From Rhodanobacter sp. B04 (GTDB lineage: Bacteria > Pseudomonadota > Gammaproteobacteria > Xanthomonadales > Rhodanobacteraceae): DNA of 64,000 nt. The notes beneath the pieces were generated by a model, which was given only the letters and a program-made list of their open reading frames with translations, was not told where the DNA came from and ran no database searches. Made by a program: the position numbers and the translations under genes. Below are positions 1-8,686 of this stretch, piece by piece. The stretch spans positions 310,001-374,000 of the forward strand of contig NZ_MUNV01000007.1 of the NCBI RefSeq assembly GCF_002001125.1, given 5' to 3'. The first letter of the stretch is position 1, and each line of letters opens with the position of its first letter.

Positions 1-58
1 ACGGCCGCACTGACAATCATCATACGCGGCGGCTTCTCACCCGCCGAGACAATAACTC

Positions 59-67
59 TGTGGATAA
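59..67 (-). other. Perfect-consensus DnaA box
   Basis: The nonamer at 59-67 reads TTATCCACA on the minus strand, an exact match to the high-affinity DnaA box of Escherichia coli. It lies in the non-coding stretch left of the rplI terminator. The rest of 1-148 shows no gene that I can support; dnaB often follows rplI in Gram-negative genomes and could begin just outside the window, but that is not visible here. One isolated box does not make an origin. Confidence 0.4.
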
Positions 68-148
68 GCTGTGCGTTGCCGGGTATAAACCAGCTACGCC
101 AGCGCAGCCGCAAACACCGCACTCTCCTCACACTCCGCCCCAAAACAA

Positions 149-170
149 ACGGGCGCCTTGCGGCGCCCGT
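149..170 (-). terminator. Rho-independent terminator of the rpsF-rpsR-rplI operon
   Basis: A 9-bp GC-rich stem (149-157 pairs with 162-170, loop TTGC at 158-161). On the minus strand it is followed by a T-rich run, GTTTGTTTTG. It sits about 30 bases after the rplI stop codon, where transcription of the ribosomal operon should end. Confidence 0.8.
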
Positions 171-199
171 CGGCTTCCATCGCGGGGATGGTGTATGGC

Positions 200-649
200 T
201 TACTTGTCGCCGACCACGATCACCTTGACGCTGGTGTGCACGTCGGCGTGCAGGTGGACGGCCACCTCGAACTCACCGGTGTTGCGCAGCGGGCCTTCGC
301 CCAGGATCACCTCGCCCTTGTGGACGGTGTGGCCGGCGGCGGCCAGCGCTTCGGCGATGTCGCGCGGACCGACCGAACCGAACAGCTTGCCTTCGGCACT
401 GGCGTGCGCGGAGATCGTCACCGACGCATCGGCCAGCTTGGCCTTGCGGGCCTCGGCATCGGCCAGCAGGGTGTTGGCCTTGGCTTCGTATTCGGCGCGA
501 CGCTGTTCGAACGCAGCCAGGTTGGCGGCATTGACGCGCACGGCCTTGCCCTGCGGCAGGAGGAAATTGCGGCCGTAGCCCGGCTTCACGTTGACCTTGT
601 CGCCAAGCGTGCCGAGGTTGCGGACTTTCTGCAGAAGAATGAGTTCCAT
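200..649 (-). CDS. rplI: 50S ribosomal protein L9
   Basis: Ribosomal protein L9, 149 aa, which matches the usual length. It binds domain V of 23S rRNA through its N-terminal domain and reaches out from the large subunit through a long helix and C-terminal domain. The N-terminal signature [25 protein letters not shown] segment (residues about 17-37) is intact, followed by the Ala/Glu/Lys-rich connecting helix (about 41-75) and the C-terminal domain. It is the last gene of rpsF-rpsR-rplI, 133 bases after rpsR, and is followed by a terminator. The start ATG has a purine-rich site (GGAAGC) just upstream. Confidence 0.97.
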   Translation of the reverse strand: MELILLQKVRNLGTLGDKVNVKPGYGRNFLLPQGKAVRVNAANLAAFEQRRAEYEAKANTLLADAEARKAKLADASVTISAHASAEGKLFGSVGPRDIAEALAAAGHTVHKGEVILGEGPLRNTGEFEVAVHLHADVHTSVKVIVVGDK

Positions 650-748
650 GATGCTTCCTTTTCGTTAGCGCCGGTGTGGCCCGACGCAGCCAGAGGACGG
701 TTGTCCGAAGGGTGCCTGAAGTGACGCCCGACCAGGCCGGGCGAAACT

Positions 749-777
749 ACCGGCCGCAGCGCGAGGCTGCGGCCGGT
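749..777 (-). other. Intergenic hairpin between rpsR and rplI
   Basis: An 11-bp perfect stem (749-759 with 767-777, loop of 7 bases) begins six bases after the rpsR stop codon in the 133-base gap before rplI. There is no clean T-run (GTAGTTTCGCC follows on the minus strand), so it is more likely an RNA-processing or partial attenuation site than a full terminator. This is inference from the fold only. Confidence 0.45.
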
Positions 778-782
778 CACGA

Positions 783-1013
783 TCAGACGTCGTGGTTGTC
801 GGTGTACGGCAGCAGCGACAGGAACCGGGCGCGCTTGATCGCGGTGGCCAGCTGGCGCTGGTAGCGCGCCTTGGTGCCGGTGATGCGGCTCGGCACGATC
901 TTGCCGTTCTCGGTGACGTACTGACGCAGGGTGTTGAGATCCTTGTAGTCGATCTCCTTCACGTCTTCGGCAGTGAAGCGGCAGAACTTGCGGCGGCGGA
1001 AAAACTTGGACAT
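783..1013 (-). CDS. rpsR: 30S ribosomal protein S18
   Basis: Ribosomal protein S18, 76 aa, full length. It pairs with S6 on the platform of the 30S subunit. The basic N-terminus with RRRKFCRFT (residues 6-14) and the core with [20 protein letters not shown] (about 28-47) followed by the [16 protein letters not shown] rRNA-binding helix are typical. It starts 14 bases after the rpsF stop codon and is cotranscribed with it, as in most bacteria, which keeps the S6:S18 heterodimer balanced. Confidence 0.97.
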   Translation of the reverse strand: MSKFFRRRKFCRFTAEDVKEIDYKDLNTLRQYVTENGKIVPSRITGTKARYQRQLATAIKRARFLSLLPYTDNHDV

Positions 1014-1027
1014 GGTCTGGATTCCTA

Positions 1028-1459
1028 TCAGTCGTCGCTGTCGCGATCGTTGTCGCGGTCATCGCGGTCACGGCCGCGGCCCTCGCCTTCACCCTCGTCG
1101 TCGCGGCGACGCGAGGACTTGGCATCATCCTTTTCCTTCGACTTCAGGATGAAGGATGGCTCGGTGTCGGCTTCGTCACGGCGCACGACCAGATGGCGCA
1201 GCACGGCATCGTTGAAGCGGAAACCCGACTCCAGCTCGTTCAGCGCGTTCTGGCTCACTTCGATATTGAGCAGCACGTAATGTGCCTTGGCCAGGTTCAC
1301 GATCGGATAGGCCAGCTGACGACGGCCCCAGTCTTCCAGACGGTGGATCTTGCCACCGTCGGTCTCGATCAGCGCCTTGTAGCGCTCGAGCATCGCCGGG
1401 ACTTGCTCGCTCTGGTCAGGGTGGACCATGAACACAACTTCGTAATGACGCAGGGTCAT
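1028..1459 (-). CDS. rpsF: 30S ribosomal protein S6
   Basis: Ribosomal protein S6, 143 aa, partner of S18. The start is the ATG giving [19 protein letters not shown], because an AGGAG site lies eight bases upstream and homology begins there; the longer open frame reads into the leader. The core (residues 4-95) with [18 protein letters not shown] is conserved. The last about 27 residues are an unusual low-complexity tail of Arg, Asp, Glu and Gly ([16 protein letters not shown]). In E. coli the S6 tail is acidic and modified by RimK; here it is strongly mixed-charge. Confidence 0.96.
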   Translation of the reverse strand: MTLRHYEVVFMVHPDQSEQVPAMLERYKALIETDGGKIHRLEDWGRRQLAYPIVNLAKAHYVLLNIEVSQNALNELESGFRFNDAVLRHLVVRRDEADTEPSFILKSKEKDDAKSSRRRDDEGEGEGRGRDRDDRDNDRDSDD

Positions 1460-1480
1460 TGTGGTTTGACTCCTTGTGGA

Positions 1481-1522
1481 TGCGGCCTTGCGGCCTCGCA
1501 GCCTCCCGCCGATGCGGTGAGG
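1481..1522 (-). promoter_or_regulatory. Leader RNA with two stem-loops upstream of rpsF
   Basis: Two adjacent hairpins lie in the rpsF leader. One (1502-1522) pairs CCTC-CCGC with GCGG-GAGG across a single bulged base. The other (1481-1500) pairs TGC..GGCC with GGCC..GCA around a GCAA loop. rpsF operons of many bacteria are autoregulated by S6:S18 binding to a structured leader. I see structure in the right place but cannot confirm the conserved S6:S18 motif without a covariance model. Confidence 0.4.
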
Positions 1523-1612
1523 CAAGTGTTCTGTCGGCACCTGGAAGGCACAGACAGAAGCGGAATTGTAGGATGTCGCGGGGGCTTCGCGCAAGTGACT
1601 GAAAGCAAAGGC

Positions 1613-1939
1613 TCAGCCGACCGTGAAACTCTCGCCGCAGCCGCATTCGCCGGTGGCATTCGGATTGTGGAACACGAAGCTGGCATTGAGGCCCTGGCGC
1701 TGGAAGTCGATCACGGTACCCTCGACCAGGGCCAGGCTCTTGTCGTTGACGATCAGCGGCACGCCGTCCACGTCGACCAGCCGGTCGCCCTCGCCGAGGG
1801 CATCTGCCAGATCCACCACATAGGCGAACCCGGAGCAGCCGGTGCGCTTGACGCCGAAACGCACGCCGGCCGCCGCCGGGGTGGCCGCCAGAAAATGGCG
1901 CATGCGGTCGTTGGCGGCGGGGGTAATGCTGATGCTCAT
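1613..1939 (-). CDS. iscA: Iron-sulfur cluster assembly A-type carrier (IscA/ErpA family)
   Basis: A-type Fe-S carrier, 108 aa, that delivers clusters to apoproteins in the cytoplasm. The three conserved cysteines are present: Cys in RTGCSGFAY (about residue 35) and the pair in GECGCGESF near the C-terminus. Overall sequence resembles IscA more than SufA or ErpA, but no isc genes flank it, so the exact paralog is uncertain. The ATG giving MSISITPAANDRM was chosen over an upstream in-frame codon because homology begins there. It is divergent from asnS with a 157-base shared control region. Confidence 0.85.
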   Translation of the reverse strand: MSISITPAANDRMRHFLAATPAAAGVRFGVKRTGCSGFAYVVDLADALGEGDRLVDVDGVPLIVNDKSLALVEGTVIDFQRQGLNASFVFHNPNATGECGCGESFTVG

Positions 1940-2096
1940 GACGGGTGGACCCAACCTCATTGAAGAAGCCCGGAAAGTCGCGGCCTGGGCAACAGCTACA
2001 TTATCATGGAGGTCTTGCGTGCGTGTCTGTGCGGCACGCGTCCTTCATCAACGACTCATGCGCCGATATGCGGCGCTATAGCAGGAGTTTCAATTC

Positions 2097-3497
<1,401 letters not shown>

Positions 3498-3511
3498 GCA
3501 ACGTCCCTGCC

Positions 3512-4381
3512 ATGCCGCATCGTTTCCCCACCATTGCCGCCGCCCTGATCGCCACTGTGCTGCTGGGCGGCTGCCACAGCGCGAAGGTATTGATCCCGCC
3601 GAACCTGCGCCCGCCGTCCGAGGATTCCGCCGACGTGCTGAAGACCGCCAAGCAGCAGTTGCAGCAGGCCACGCCGTGCTGCAGCAGCTTCGCGGACTTC
3701 TCCTACGGCAGCATGCTGCCGTGGCAGCCGCAGAAGTTCACGCTGGGCAGCGGCAGCATGGTCGCCAACCTCAACGGCGTGCACAGCTATTTCCTCGCAT
3801 TCCGGCTGCCTACCGGCGTCAAGCTGCCCTACCGCGTGGCCGTGAAATCGGAGCTGATCGGTCGCTGGCTGCACAGCAGCTACCTGTTCGCCCCTACCGT
3901 CGTGCTGCTGGATGAAGGCTTCCAGCCGATCCACACCGAGGACATCGAGCTGTGCGAGCACATGGGCTGGAGCGACGAAACCACCGGCGCATTCGGCAAC
4001 CTCAAGATCGATGACGACAAGGCGCGCTACCTGCTCGTCTACAGCTCGGCTGCGCAGCAAACGGGCAAGACCTATTGGGAGCAGTCGCCGGCCTCGGTCT
4101 CCAACACGACCGCGGCGACGCTGCAGATGAACTCCAAGGGCAGCTTCAGCATTCCGCACGGACCGGACGGCACGCTGTGGGTCGGCATGATGAACAAGAC
4201 CTACGCCAAGGCTGTCGACAACGCGATCTGCAAGAAGGCCAAGCCCGGCGACGGCGTGCTCAACACCTTGCGCACCGCACTGCCGCTGCCCTGGAATGCC
4301 AGCAATGCCAGCAGCAATGGCACGACAGGCAACGCCGGCAAAACGAGTGATGGCGGCAACAGCACCAGCGGCAGTCCCTGA
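3512..4381 (+). CDS. MalM-like periplasmic lipoprotein
   Basis: Predicted lipoprotein, 289 aa. A short signal peptide ends in the lipobox LLGGC, with the lipidated Cys about residue 23. The middle, with SSYLFAPTVVLLDEGFQPI (about 121-139), resembles the core of MalM, the maltose-operon periplasmic protein whose role is unclear. The C-terminal 30 residues are a Ser/Gly/Asn-rich tail. No maltose transport gene is nearby. It starts 14 bases after asnS and its stop TGA overlaps the next ATG by one base, so the two are probably translated together. The family call is moderate. Confidence 0.6.
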   Translation: MPHRFPTIAAALIATVLLGGCHSAKVLIPPNLRPPSEDSADVLKTAKQQLQQATPCCSSFADFSYGSMLPWQPQKFTLGSGSMVANLNGVHSYFLAFRLPTGVKLPYRVAVKSELIGRWLHSSYLFAPTVVLLDEGFQPIHTEDIELCEHMGWSDETTGAFGNLKIDDDKARYLLVYSSAAQQTGKTYWEQSPASVSNTTAATLQMNSKGSFSIPHGPDGTLWVGMMNKTYAKAVDNAICKKAKPGDGVLNTLRTALPLPWNASNASSNGTTGNAGKTSDGGNSTSGSP

Positions 4382-4695
4382 TGATCGCCCTGTATCTGAC
4401 CCTGCTGACCGCCGGCATAGGCCTGTTCGTGCTGTCCTACATCGCGCAGTTCCGCCTCGCGTCGATGCTGCGGCAGCGCCATCCGCAGCAATGGAAGATC
4501 ATCGCCGAGCCCGAGCATGGCCAGGCCACGGCCTTTCGCATCTGGATCCGCATGCAGCATGCGCTGCGTTCACCCGCCTTGCCCGCGCTGGGCGATGCCG
4601 CCATCGACCGCTGGCAACGGGTATGGCGCTGCAGTCCGTGGCTGGGCTGGCTATGCTGGCTCGCCGCACTGGCCATGCGTCTGCTGCTGCGTTGA
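4381..4695 (+). CDS. Small two-helix membrane protein of unknown function
   Basis: A 104-aa protein that I do not recognise. A hydrophobic segment at residues 2-22 and another at about 83-103 flank a basic, amphipathic middle with several Trp and Arg residues, so both ends should be in the inner membrane. Its ATG overlaps the stop codon of the preceding MalM-like gene by one base (TGATG), which suggests translational coupling. The next gene starts 19 bases downstream, on the same strand. Confidence 0.7.
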   Translation: MIALYLTLLTAGIGLFVLSYIAQFRLASMLRQRHPQQWKIIAEPEHGQATAFRIWIRMQHALRSPALPALGDAAIDRWQRVWRCSPWLGWLCWLAALAMRLLLR

Positions 4696-4714
4696 AATCC
4701 GACCGGAGAATCCC

Positions 4715-5506
4715 ATGCAACTGGATCTGAGTGGGCGCCGCGCGCTGGTCTGCGGCGCCTCGCAAGGCATCGGCCGCGCCAGCGCGATCGAACTGGCCGA
4801 ACTGGGCGCCAATGTCACCCTGCTGGCACGCTCGGCCGACACGCTGAAAGCCATCGCGGAAAATCTGCCACGCCCCCAGGCCGGTCAGCAACATGACTGG
4901 CGCAGCGTGGACATGCTGGATGGCGCAGGCCTGCAGGCCGCGGCGACGGAGATCGCCAGCCGCCAGCCCGTGCACATCCTGATCAACAACACCGGCGGCC
5001 CGCCGGGCGGCCCGGCGAACACGGCAACGCCGGACGCGTTCGAAACCGCATTCCGCCAGCATCTGCTGGCTGGCCAGATCCTGCTGCAGGCCTTGCTGCC
5101 CGGCATGCGCGCCAGCGGCTACGGCCGCATCGTCAACGTGATTTCCACCTCGGTGAAAGAGCCTATCGCCGGACTGGGCGTATCCAACACCGTCCGCGCC
5201 GCCGTCGCCGGCTGGGCCAAGACGCTCTCCGCCGAACTCGCCGCCGACGGCATCACGGTCAACAACGTGCTGCCCGGCTATACCCGCACGGCACGCCTCG
5301 ACGGCCTGCTGGCGGCACAGGCTACCGCCAGTGGCCGCAGCGAGGATGAGGTCGCCCAGAACATGCTGGCCACAGTTCCCGCTCGCCGCTTCGGCGAAGC
5401 CGGCGAGATCGCGGCGGTGATCGCCTTCCTGTGCACGCCGGCGGCAGCCTACGTCAACGGTGTCAGCATTGCCGTGGATGGCGGACGCACGCGGGCCCTG
5501 AGTTGA
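4715..5506 (+). CDS. Short-chain dehydrogenase/reductase family protein with altered catalytic residues
   Basis: SDR-fold protein, 263 aa. The Rossmann nucleotide motif GASQGIGR (residues 14-21) and the NNTGG loop (about 91-95) are present, and the C-terminus carries the usual NGVSIAVDGG. At the position of the catalytic YxxxK the protein has SNTVR, so Tyr and Lys are replaced by Ser and Arg. Many unstudied SDRs share this change, so the reaction cannot be assigned. The ATG has a CGGAGAA site six bases upstream. It precedes the 2-aminomuconate genes and may act with them. Confidence 0.85.
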   Translation: MQLDLSGRRALVCGASQGIGRASAIELAELGANVTLLARSADTLKAIAENLPRPQAGQQHDWRSVDMLDGAGLQAAATEIASRQPVHILINNTGGPPGGPANTATPDAFETAFRQHLLAGQILLQALLPGMRASGYGRIVNVISTSVKEPIAGLGVSNTVRAAVAGWAKTLSAELAADGITVNNVLPGYTRTARLDGLLAAQATASGRSEDEVAQNMLATVPARRFGEAGEIAAVIAFLCTPAAAYVNGVSIAVDGGRTRALS

Positions 5507-5584
5507 TCCGGACATCGCGCCCGGGCGCCGCGCATACGCCAGCGTCCGGTGCATTTGCGGCACGCTGGTTTTAAGCTTGAGCAG

Positions 5585-7051
5585 ATGCCCATCCACCGCC
5601 TAGCCAATCTGATCGACGGTCACCTGCAACCTCCCCGGCACGATGCCTGGCTGGACGTGCATGAGCCGGCCACCGGCGCGGTGTTCGCGCACTGCGCCGA
5701 TTCCTCCGCCGCCGATGTCGATGCCGCCATTGCCGCGGCGAGCCGCGCTGCAGCCAGCTGGGCCAACGCACCCGCCGAACGGCGTGCGCAATGTCTGCAA
5801 CGGCTGGCCGACCTGATCGAGGCGCGGCTGGAGGAATTTGCCGCACTGGAATCGCGCGACAGCGGCAAGCCGCTGGCCCTCGCCCACTCGCTCGACATCC
5901 CGCGCGCCATCAGCAACCTGCGCCACTTCGCCGCCGCCATCATGGGCTGGGGCAGCGAATCGCACGCGATGGCCACCGCTGCCCCCGGCACCGGCGCGAT
6001 CAATTACACCTTGCGCCAGCCGCTCGGTGTGGTCGGCTGCATCAGTCCGTGGAACCTGCCGCTGTACCTGTTCACCTGGAAGATTGCACCGGCGCTGGCG
6101 GCCGGCAACACCGTGGTGGCTAAGCCGTCGGAAGTCACGCCGTGCACGGCGGCACGACTCGGTGAACTGAGCATCGAGGCCGGCTTTCCGCCTGGCGTGC
6201 TCAACATCGTGCAGGGTCGCGGCCCGACGGTGGGGCAATCCATCGTGGCGCACCCGCAGGTGAAGGCTGTTTCCTTCACCGGCAGCACGGCCACCGGTGC
6301 GCAGATCGCTGCCGTTGCTGCACCGCAGTTCAAGAAAGTCTCGCTGGAGATGGGCGGCAAGAACCCGGCGATCGTGTTCGCCGATGCCGATCTCTGCGAC
6401 GCGAACCTGGACACCATCGTGCGCTCGGGCTTCGCCAACCAGGGCCAGATCTGCCTGTGCGGCTCGCGCCTGCTGGTGCAGCGCTCGATCTACGACACCT
6501 TCCGCGAACGTTATCTCGCGCGGGTGCGTGCGCTGCGCATCGGCGATCCGCAGGATGCCGGCAACGATCTGGGGGCAATCGTCTCGCAAGTGCACCTTGA
6601 CAAGGTTCTCGGCTGCATCGAGCAAGCCCGCGCCGAAGGTGGCCAAGTGCTTTGTGGCGGCCACGCGCTCGGCGTACCCGGTCGCTGCACCGATGGCTGG
6701 TTCATCGCACCCACGGTGATCGAGGGTTTGCCGTCCTCAGCGCAGACCAACCAGCAGGAAATCTTCGGCCCGGTGGTCAGCCTGATTCCGTTCGAGGATG
6801 AAGGCGAGGCCCTGGCGATCGCCAACGACAGCCGCTACGGCCTCGCCGCCTCGCTGTGGACGCAGGATCTCTCGCGTGCGCACCGATTCGCCGCCCAGCT
6901 GGAATTCGGCATCGTCTGGATCAACTGCTGGCTGCTGCGCGATCTGCGCACGCCGTTCGGCGGCACCAAGCAATCCGGGCTTGGTCGCGAAGGCGGCACT
7001 GATGCGCTGCATTTCTTCACCGAACCGAAAAACATCTGCATCCGCTATTGA
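5585..7051 (+). CDS. 2-aminomuconic 6-semialdehyde dehydrogenase (ALDH8A1-like)
   Basis: NAD-dependent aldehyde dehydrogenase, 488 aa, expected to oxidise 2-aminomuconate 6-semialdehyde to 2-aminomuconate in tryptophan (kynurenine) breakdown. ISPWNLPLYLFTWKIAPALAAGN carries the catalytic Asn; FANQGQICLCGSR holds the nucleophilic Cys; EMGGKNP holds the general base. Sequence around these sites and the C-terminus (WINCWLLRDL, FGGTKQSGLGREGG) closely follows human ALDH8A1 and bacterial AMSDH. An in-frame GTG at 5549 is possible, but ATG 5585 fits the family start. A RidA-type deaminase downstream supports the call. Confidence 0.85.
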   Translation: MPIHRLANLIDGHLQPPRHDAWLDVHEPATGAVFAHCADSSAADVDAAIAAASRAAASWANAPAERRAQCLQRLADLIEARLEEFAALESRDSGKPLALAHSLDIPRAISNLRHFAAAIMGWGSESHAMATAAPGTGAINYTLRQPLGVVGCISPWNLPLYLFTWKIAPALAAGNTVVAKPSEVTPCTAARLGELSIEAGFPPGVLNIVQGRGPTVGQSIVAHPQVKAVSFTGSTATGAQIAAVAAPQFKKVSLEMGGKNPAIVFADADLCDANLDTIVRSGFANQGQICLCGSRLLVQRSIYDTFRERYLARVRALRIGDPQDAGNDLGAIVSQVHLDKVLGCIEQARAEGGQVLCGGHALGVPGRCTDGWFIAPTVIEGLPSSAQTNQQEIFGPVVSLIPFEDEGEALAIANDSRYGLAASLWTQDLSRAHRFAAQLEFGIVWINCWLLRDLRTPFGGTKQSGLGREGGTDALHFFTEPKNICIRY

Positions 7052-7093
7052 TCAGGCGTCCTTGATCCAACCCGCATCGATGAGTACCCAACC

Positions 7094-7765
7094 GTGACCA
7101 GTCCCCTGCAAGAACTGCTTGATGGCAACCGCCGCTGGTCTGCCGCCAGGCATGCGGAAGACCCGCATTTCTTTGAATACCTGGCCAAGCAGCAATCGCC
7201 GAAATACCTGTGGATCGGCTGCTCCGACTCACGCGTGCCGGCCACCCAGATCGTCGACCTGCCGCCGGGCGAGATCTTCGTGCAGCGCAACGTGGCCAAC
7301 GTGGTCTCGCACAGCGACCTCAACTGCCTCAGCGCCATCCAGTTTGCGGTGGATATCCTCAAGGTCGAGCACATCATCGTCGTCGGCCATTACGGCTGCG
7401 GCGGCATCCAGGCGGTGCTGGACGAGCGCCGGCTCGGCCTGGTCGACAACTGGCTGCGGCATGTCGGCGACGTGGCGGAAAAGCATTCCCCGCTGCTCGC
7501 CTCGCTGGACCTGATGTCGCTGCGCAACACCCGCCTGTGCGAGCTCAACGCGATCGAGCAGGTGACCAATACCTGCCGTACCACGGTGGTGATGGATGCC
7601 TGGGAACGCGGCCAGAAGCTGGCGGTGCATGCATGGTGCTACAGCCTCGACAATGGCCATATGCACGATCTGGACATGCACGTCGATTCGCGCACGGCGC
7701 TGGAGCCAGCCTACGCAAGCGCGCTGCAACGATTGACGCGGCTGCCGGTGGCGCATCGGCCATGA
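7094..7765 (+). CDS. can: Beta-class carbonic anhydrase
   Basis: Interconverts CO2 and bicarbonate; 223 aa, cytoplasmic. Zinc ligands are visible as Cys43 (with Asp45 and Arg47 in CSDSR) and His99/Cys102 in HYGCGG, typical of beta-class enzymes such as E. coli Can. The start is a GTG at 7094; the nearer ATG at 7080 runs into a stop after five codons. Its last codons overlap the next gene by four bases (ATGA). Sitting between an aminomuconate semialdehyde dehydrogenase and a deaminase, it may handle CO2 released in that pathway, but this is inference. Confidence 0.92.
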   Translation: MTSPLQELLDGNRRWSAARHAEDPHFFEYLAKQQSPKYLWIGCSDSRVPATQIVDLPPGEIFVQRNVANVVSHSDLNCLSAIQFAVDILKVEHIIVVGHYGCGGIQAVLDERRLGLVDNWLRHVGDVAEKHSPLLASLDLMSLRNTRLCELNAIEQVTNTCRTTVVMDAWERGQKLAVHAWCYSLDNGHMHDLDMHVDSRTALEPAYASALQRLTRLPVAHRP

Positions 7766-8181
7766 GCGGGATCATCCGCACCGATGCCGCCCCGGTGCCG
7801 GTAGGCGCCTATCCGCACGCGCGACGTGTCGGCGAGCTGCTGTTCCTCTCCGGTGTCGGCCCGCGCATGCCCGGCAGCAACGCGATTCCCGGCAACGCCT
7901 ACGATGGCGAAGGCCGGCTGGCCGGCTACGACATCGAGGCGCAATGCCGCCAGGTGTTCGCCAACGTGCGCGCGGTGCTGGAAGCCAGCGGCGCGCATTG
8001 GGAGGATCTGGTCGATGTCACCGTCTTCCTCACCGACATGGCCCGCGACTTTGCAGCCTACAACCGGCTCTACACGGAATATTTCGCCGGCGTCGATGCC
8101 TGCCGCACCACGCTTGGCATCAACGCGCTGCCGACGCCGATCGCGATCGAGCTCAAATGCGTTGCTGCCCTGCCGCGTTGA
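7762..8181 (+). CDS. amnD: RidA-family 2-aminomuconate deaminase
   Basis: YjgF/RidA-fold protein, 139 aa. RidA proteins hydrolyse enamines and imines; the version next to AMSDH converts 2-aminomuconate to 4-oxalocrotonate and ammonia. The N-terminus (PVPVGAYPHARRVGELLFLSG) and the C-terminal TTLGINALPTPIAIELKCVAAL contain the conserved Gly, Arg and Glu positions of the trimeric active site. The ATG overlaps the carbonic anhydrase stop (ATGA), so the two are translationally coupled. The specific deaminase role rests on context; a generic RidA role is the alternative. Confidence 0.75.
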   Translation: MSGIIRTDAAPVPVGAYPHARRVGELLFLSGVGPRMPGSNAIPGNAYDGEGRLAGYDIEAQCRQVFANVRAVLEASGAHWEDLVDVTVFLTDMARDFAAYNRLYTEYFAGVDACRTTLGINALPTPIAIELKCVAALPR

Positions 8182-8218
8182 CCACGGACCGTTTCAACAG
8201 GCTCCGTGCATCGCCCAC

Positions 8219-8250
8219 AAAAAAACCCCGCCGTTCGTACCGGCGGGGTT
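8219..8250 (-). terminator. Rho-independent terminator (mainly minus strand)
   Basis: A 10-bp stem, AACCCCGCCG (8224-8233) pairing with CGGCGGGGTT (8241-8250), loop TTCGTAC. On the minus strand it is followed by seven T residues, giving a textbook terminator for the small Asr-like gene. On the plus strand the run is weak (TTTCGATTT), so it may also slow transcription coming from the deaminase gene. Confidence 0.85.
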
Positions 8251-8276
8251 TCGATTTATGACATCCGAACCGATGA

Positions 8277-8498
8277 TCAGCCGCCGGAAGCGGCAGTGCT
8301 GGCAGCAGCCGGAGCAGCAGCCTTTTGATGCTTGGTGTGGTGCTTGTGAGACTTGGTCGTGGCGGCCTTGGGAGCCGCAGCAGTCGAAGCAGCAGCCGGA
8401 GCGCTCGCAGCCTGCGGAGCAGCGGCCTGAGCCAGCACGGAACCGGAAAGAGCCACGCCCGCAACGAGCAGGGAAGCGATCGCAAGTTTACGCATCAT
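8277..8498 (-). CDS. Small Ala/Lys/His-rich secreted protein, Asr-like
   Basis: A 73-aa exported protein. A clear signal peptide (MRKLAIASLLVAGVALSGSVLAQA) precedes a mature chain of about 49 residues made almost only of Ala, Pro, Ser, Thr, Lys, His and Gln, with the basic stretch TKSHKHHTKHQK. Composition and layout resemble the acid-shock protein Asr of enterobacteria, which protects the periplasm at low pH. I infer a similar role; sequence is too simple for firm homology. Two ATG codons are adjacent (8498 and 8495), with GAGG upstream. A strong terminator follows. Confidence 0.7.
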   Translation of the reverse strand: MMRKLAIASLLVAGVALSGSVLAQAAAPQAASAPAAASTAAAPKAATTKSHKHHTKHQKAAAPAAASTAASGG

Positions 8499-8686
8499 GA
8501 TGTTAAGCCTCGGATCATTGGGTATCGCGAACCCGGCCGGAACCCGGCAACTCGGGTGGCGCGACGAGTCCACAATAGCAGCAGCAAGCAGGTACGACGA
8601 CTGAACAGGACACGGGATTTTCACAGCGCACGGATAGCCGGTTCTTGACTTTTACTTGCGCCGATCCGCGACGCAACAACTTGCGA

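Noticed and set aside
1..148. Replication origin at the left edge
   Set aside because: Only one DnaA box, no AT-rich region and no dnaA or dnaN gene.
7210..8181. Longer RidA open frame starting inside the carbonic anhydrase gene
   Set aside because: The N-terminal part is shadow sequence; the ATG at 7762 matches the RidA start and overlaps the anhydrase stop.
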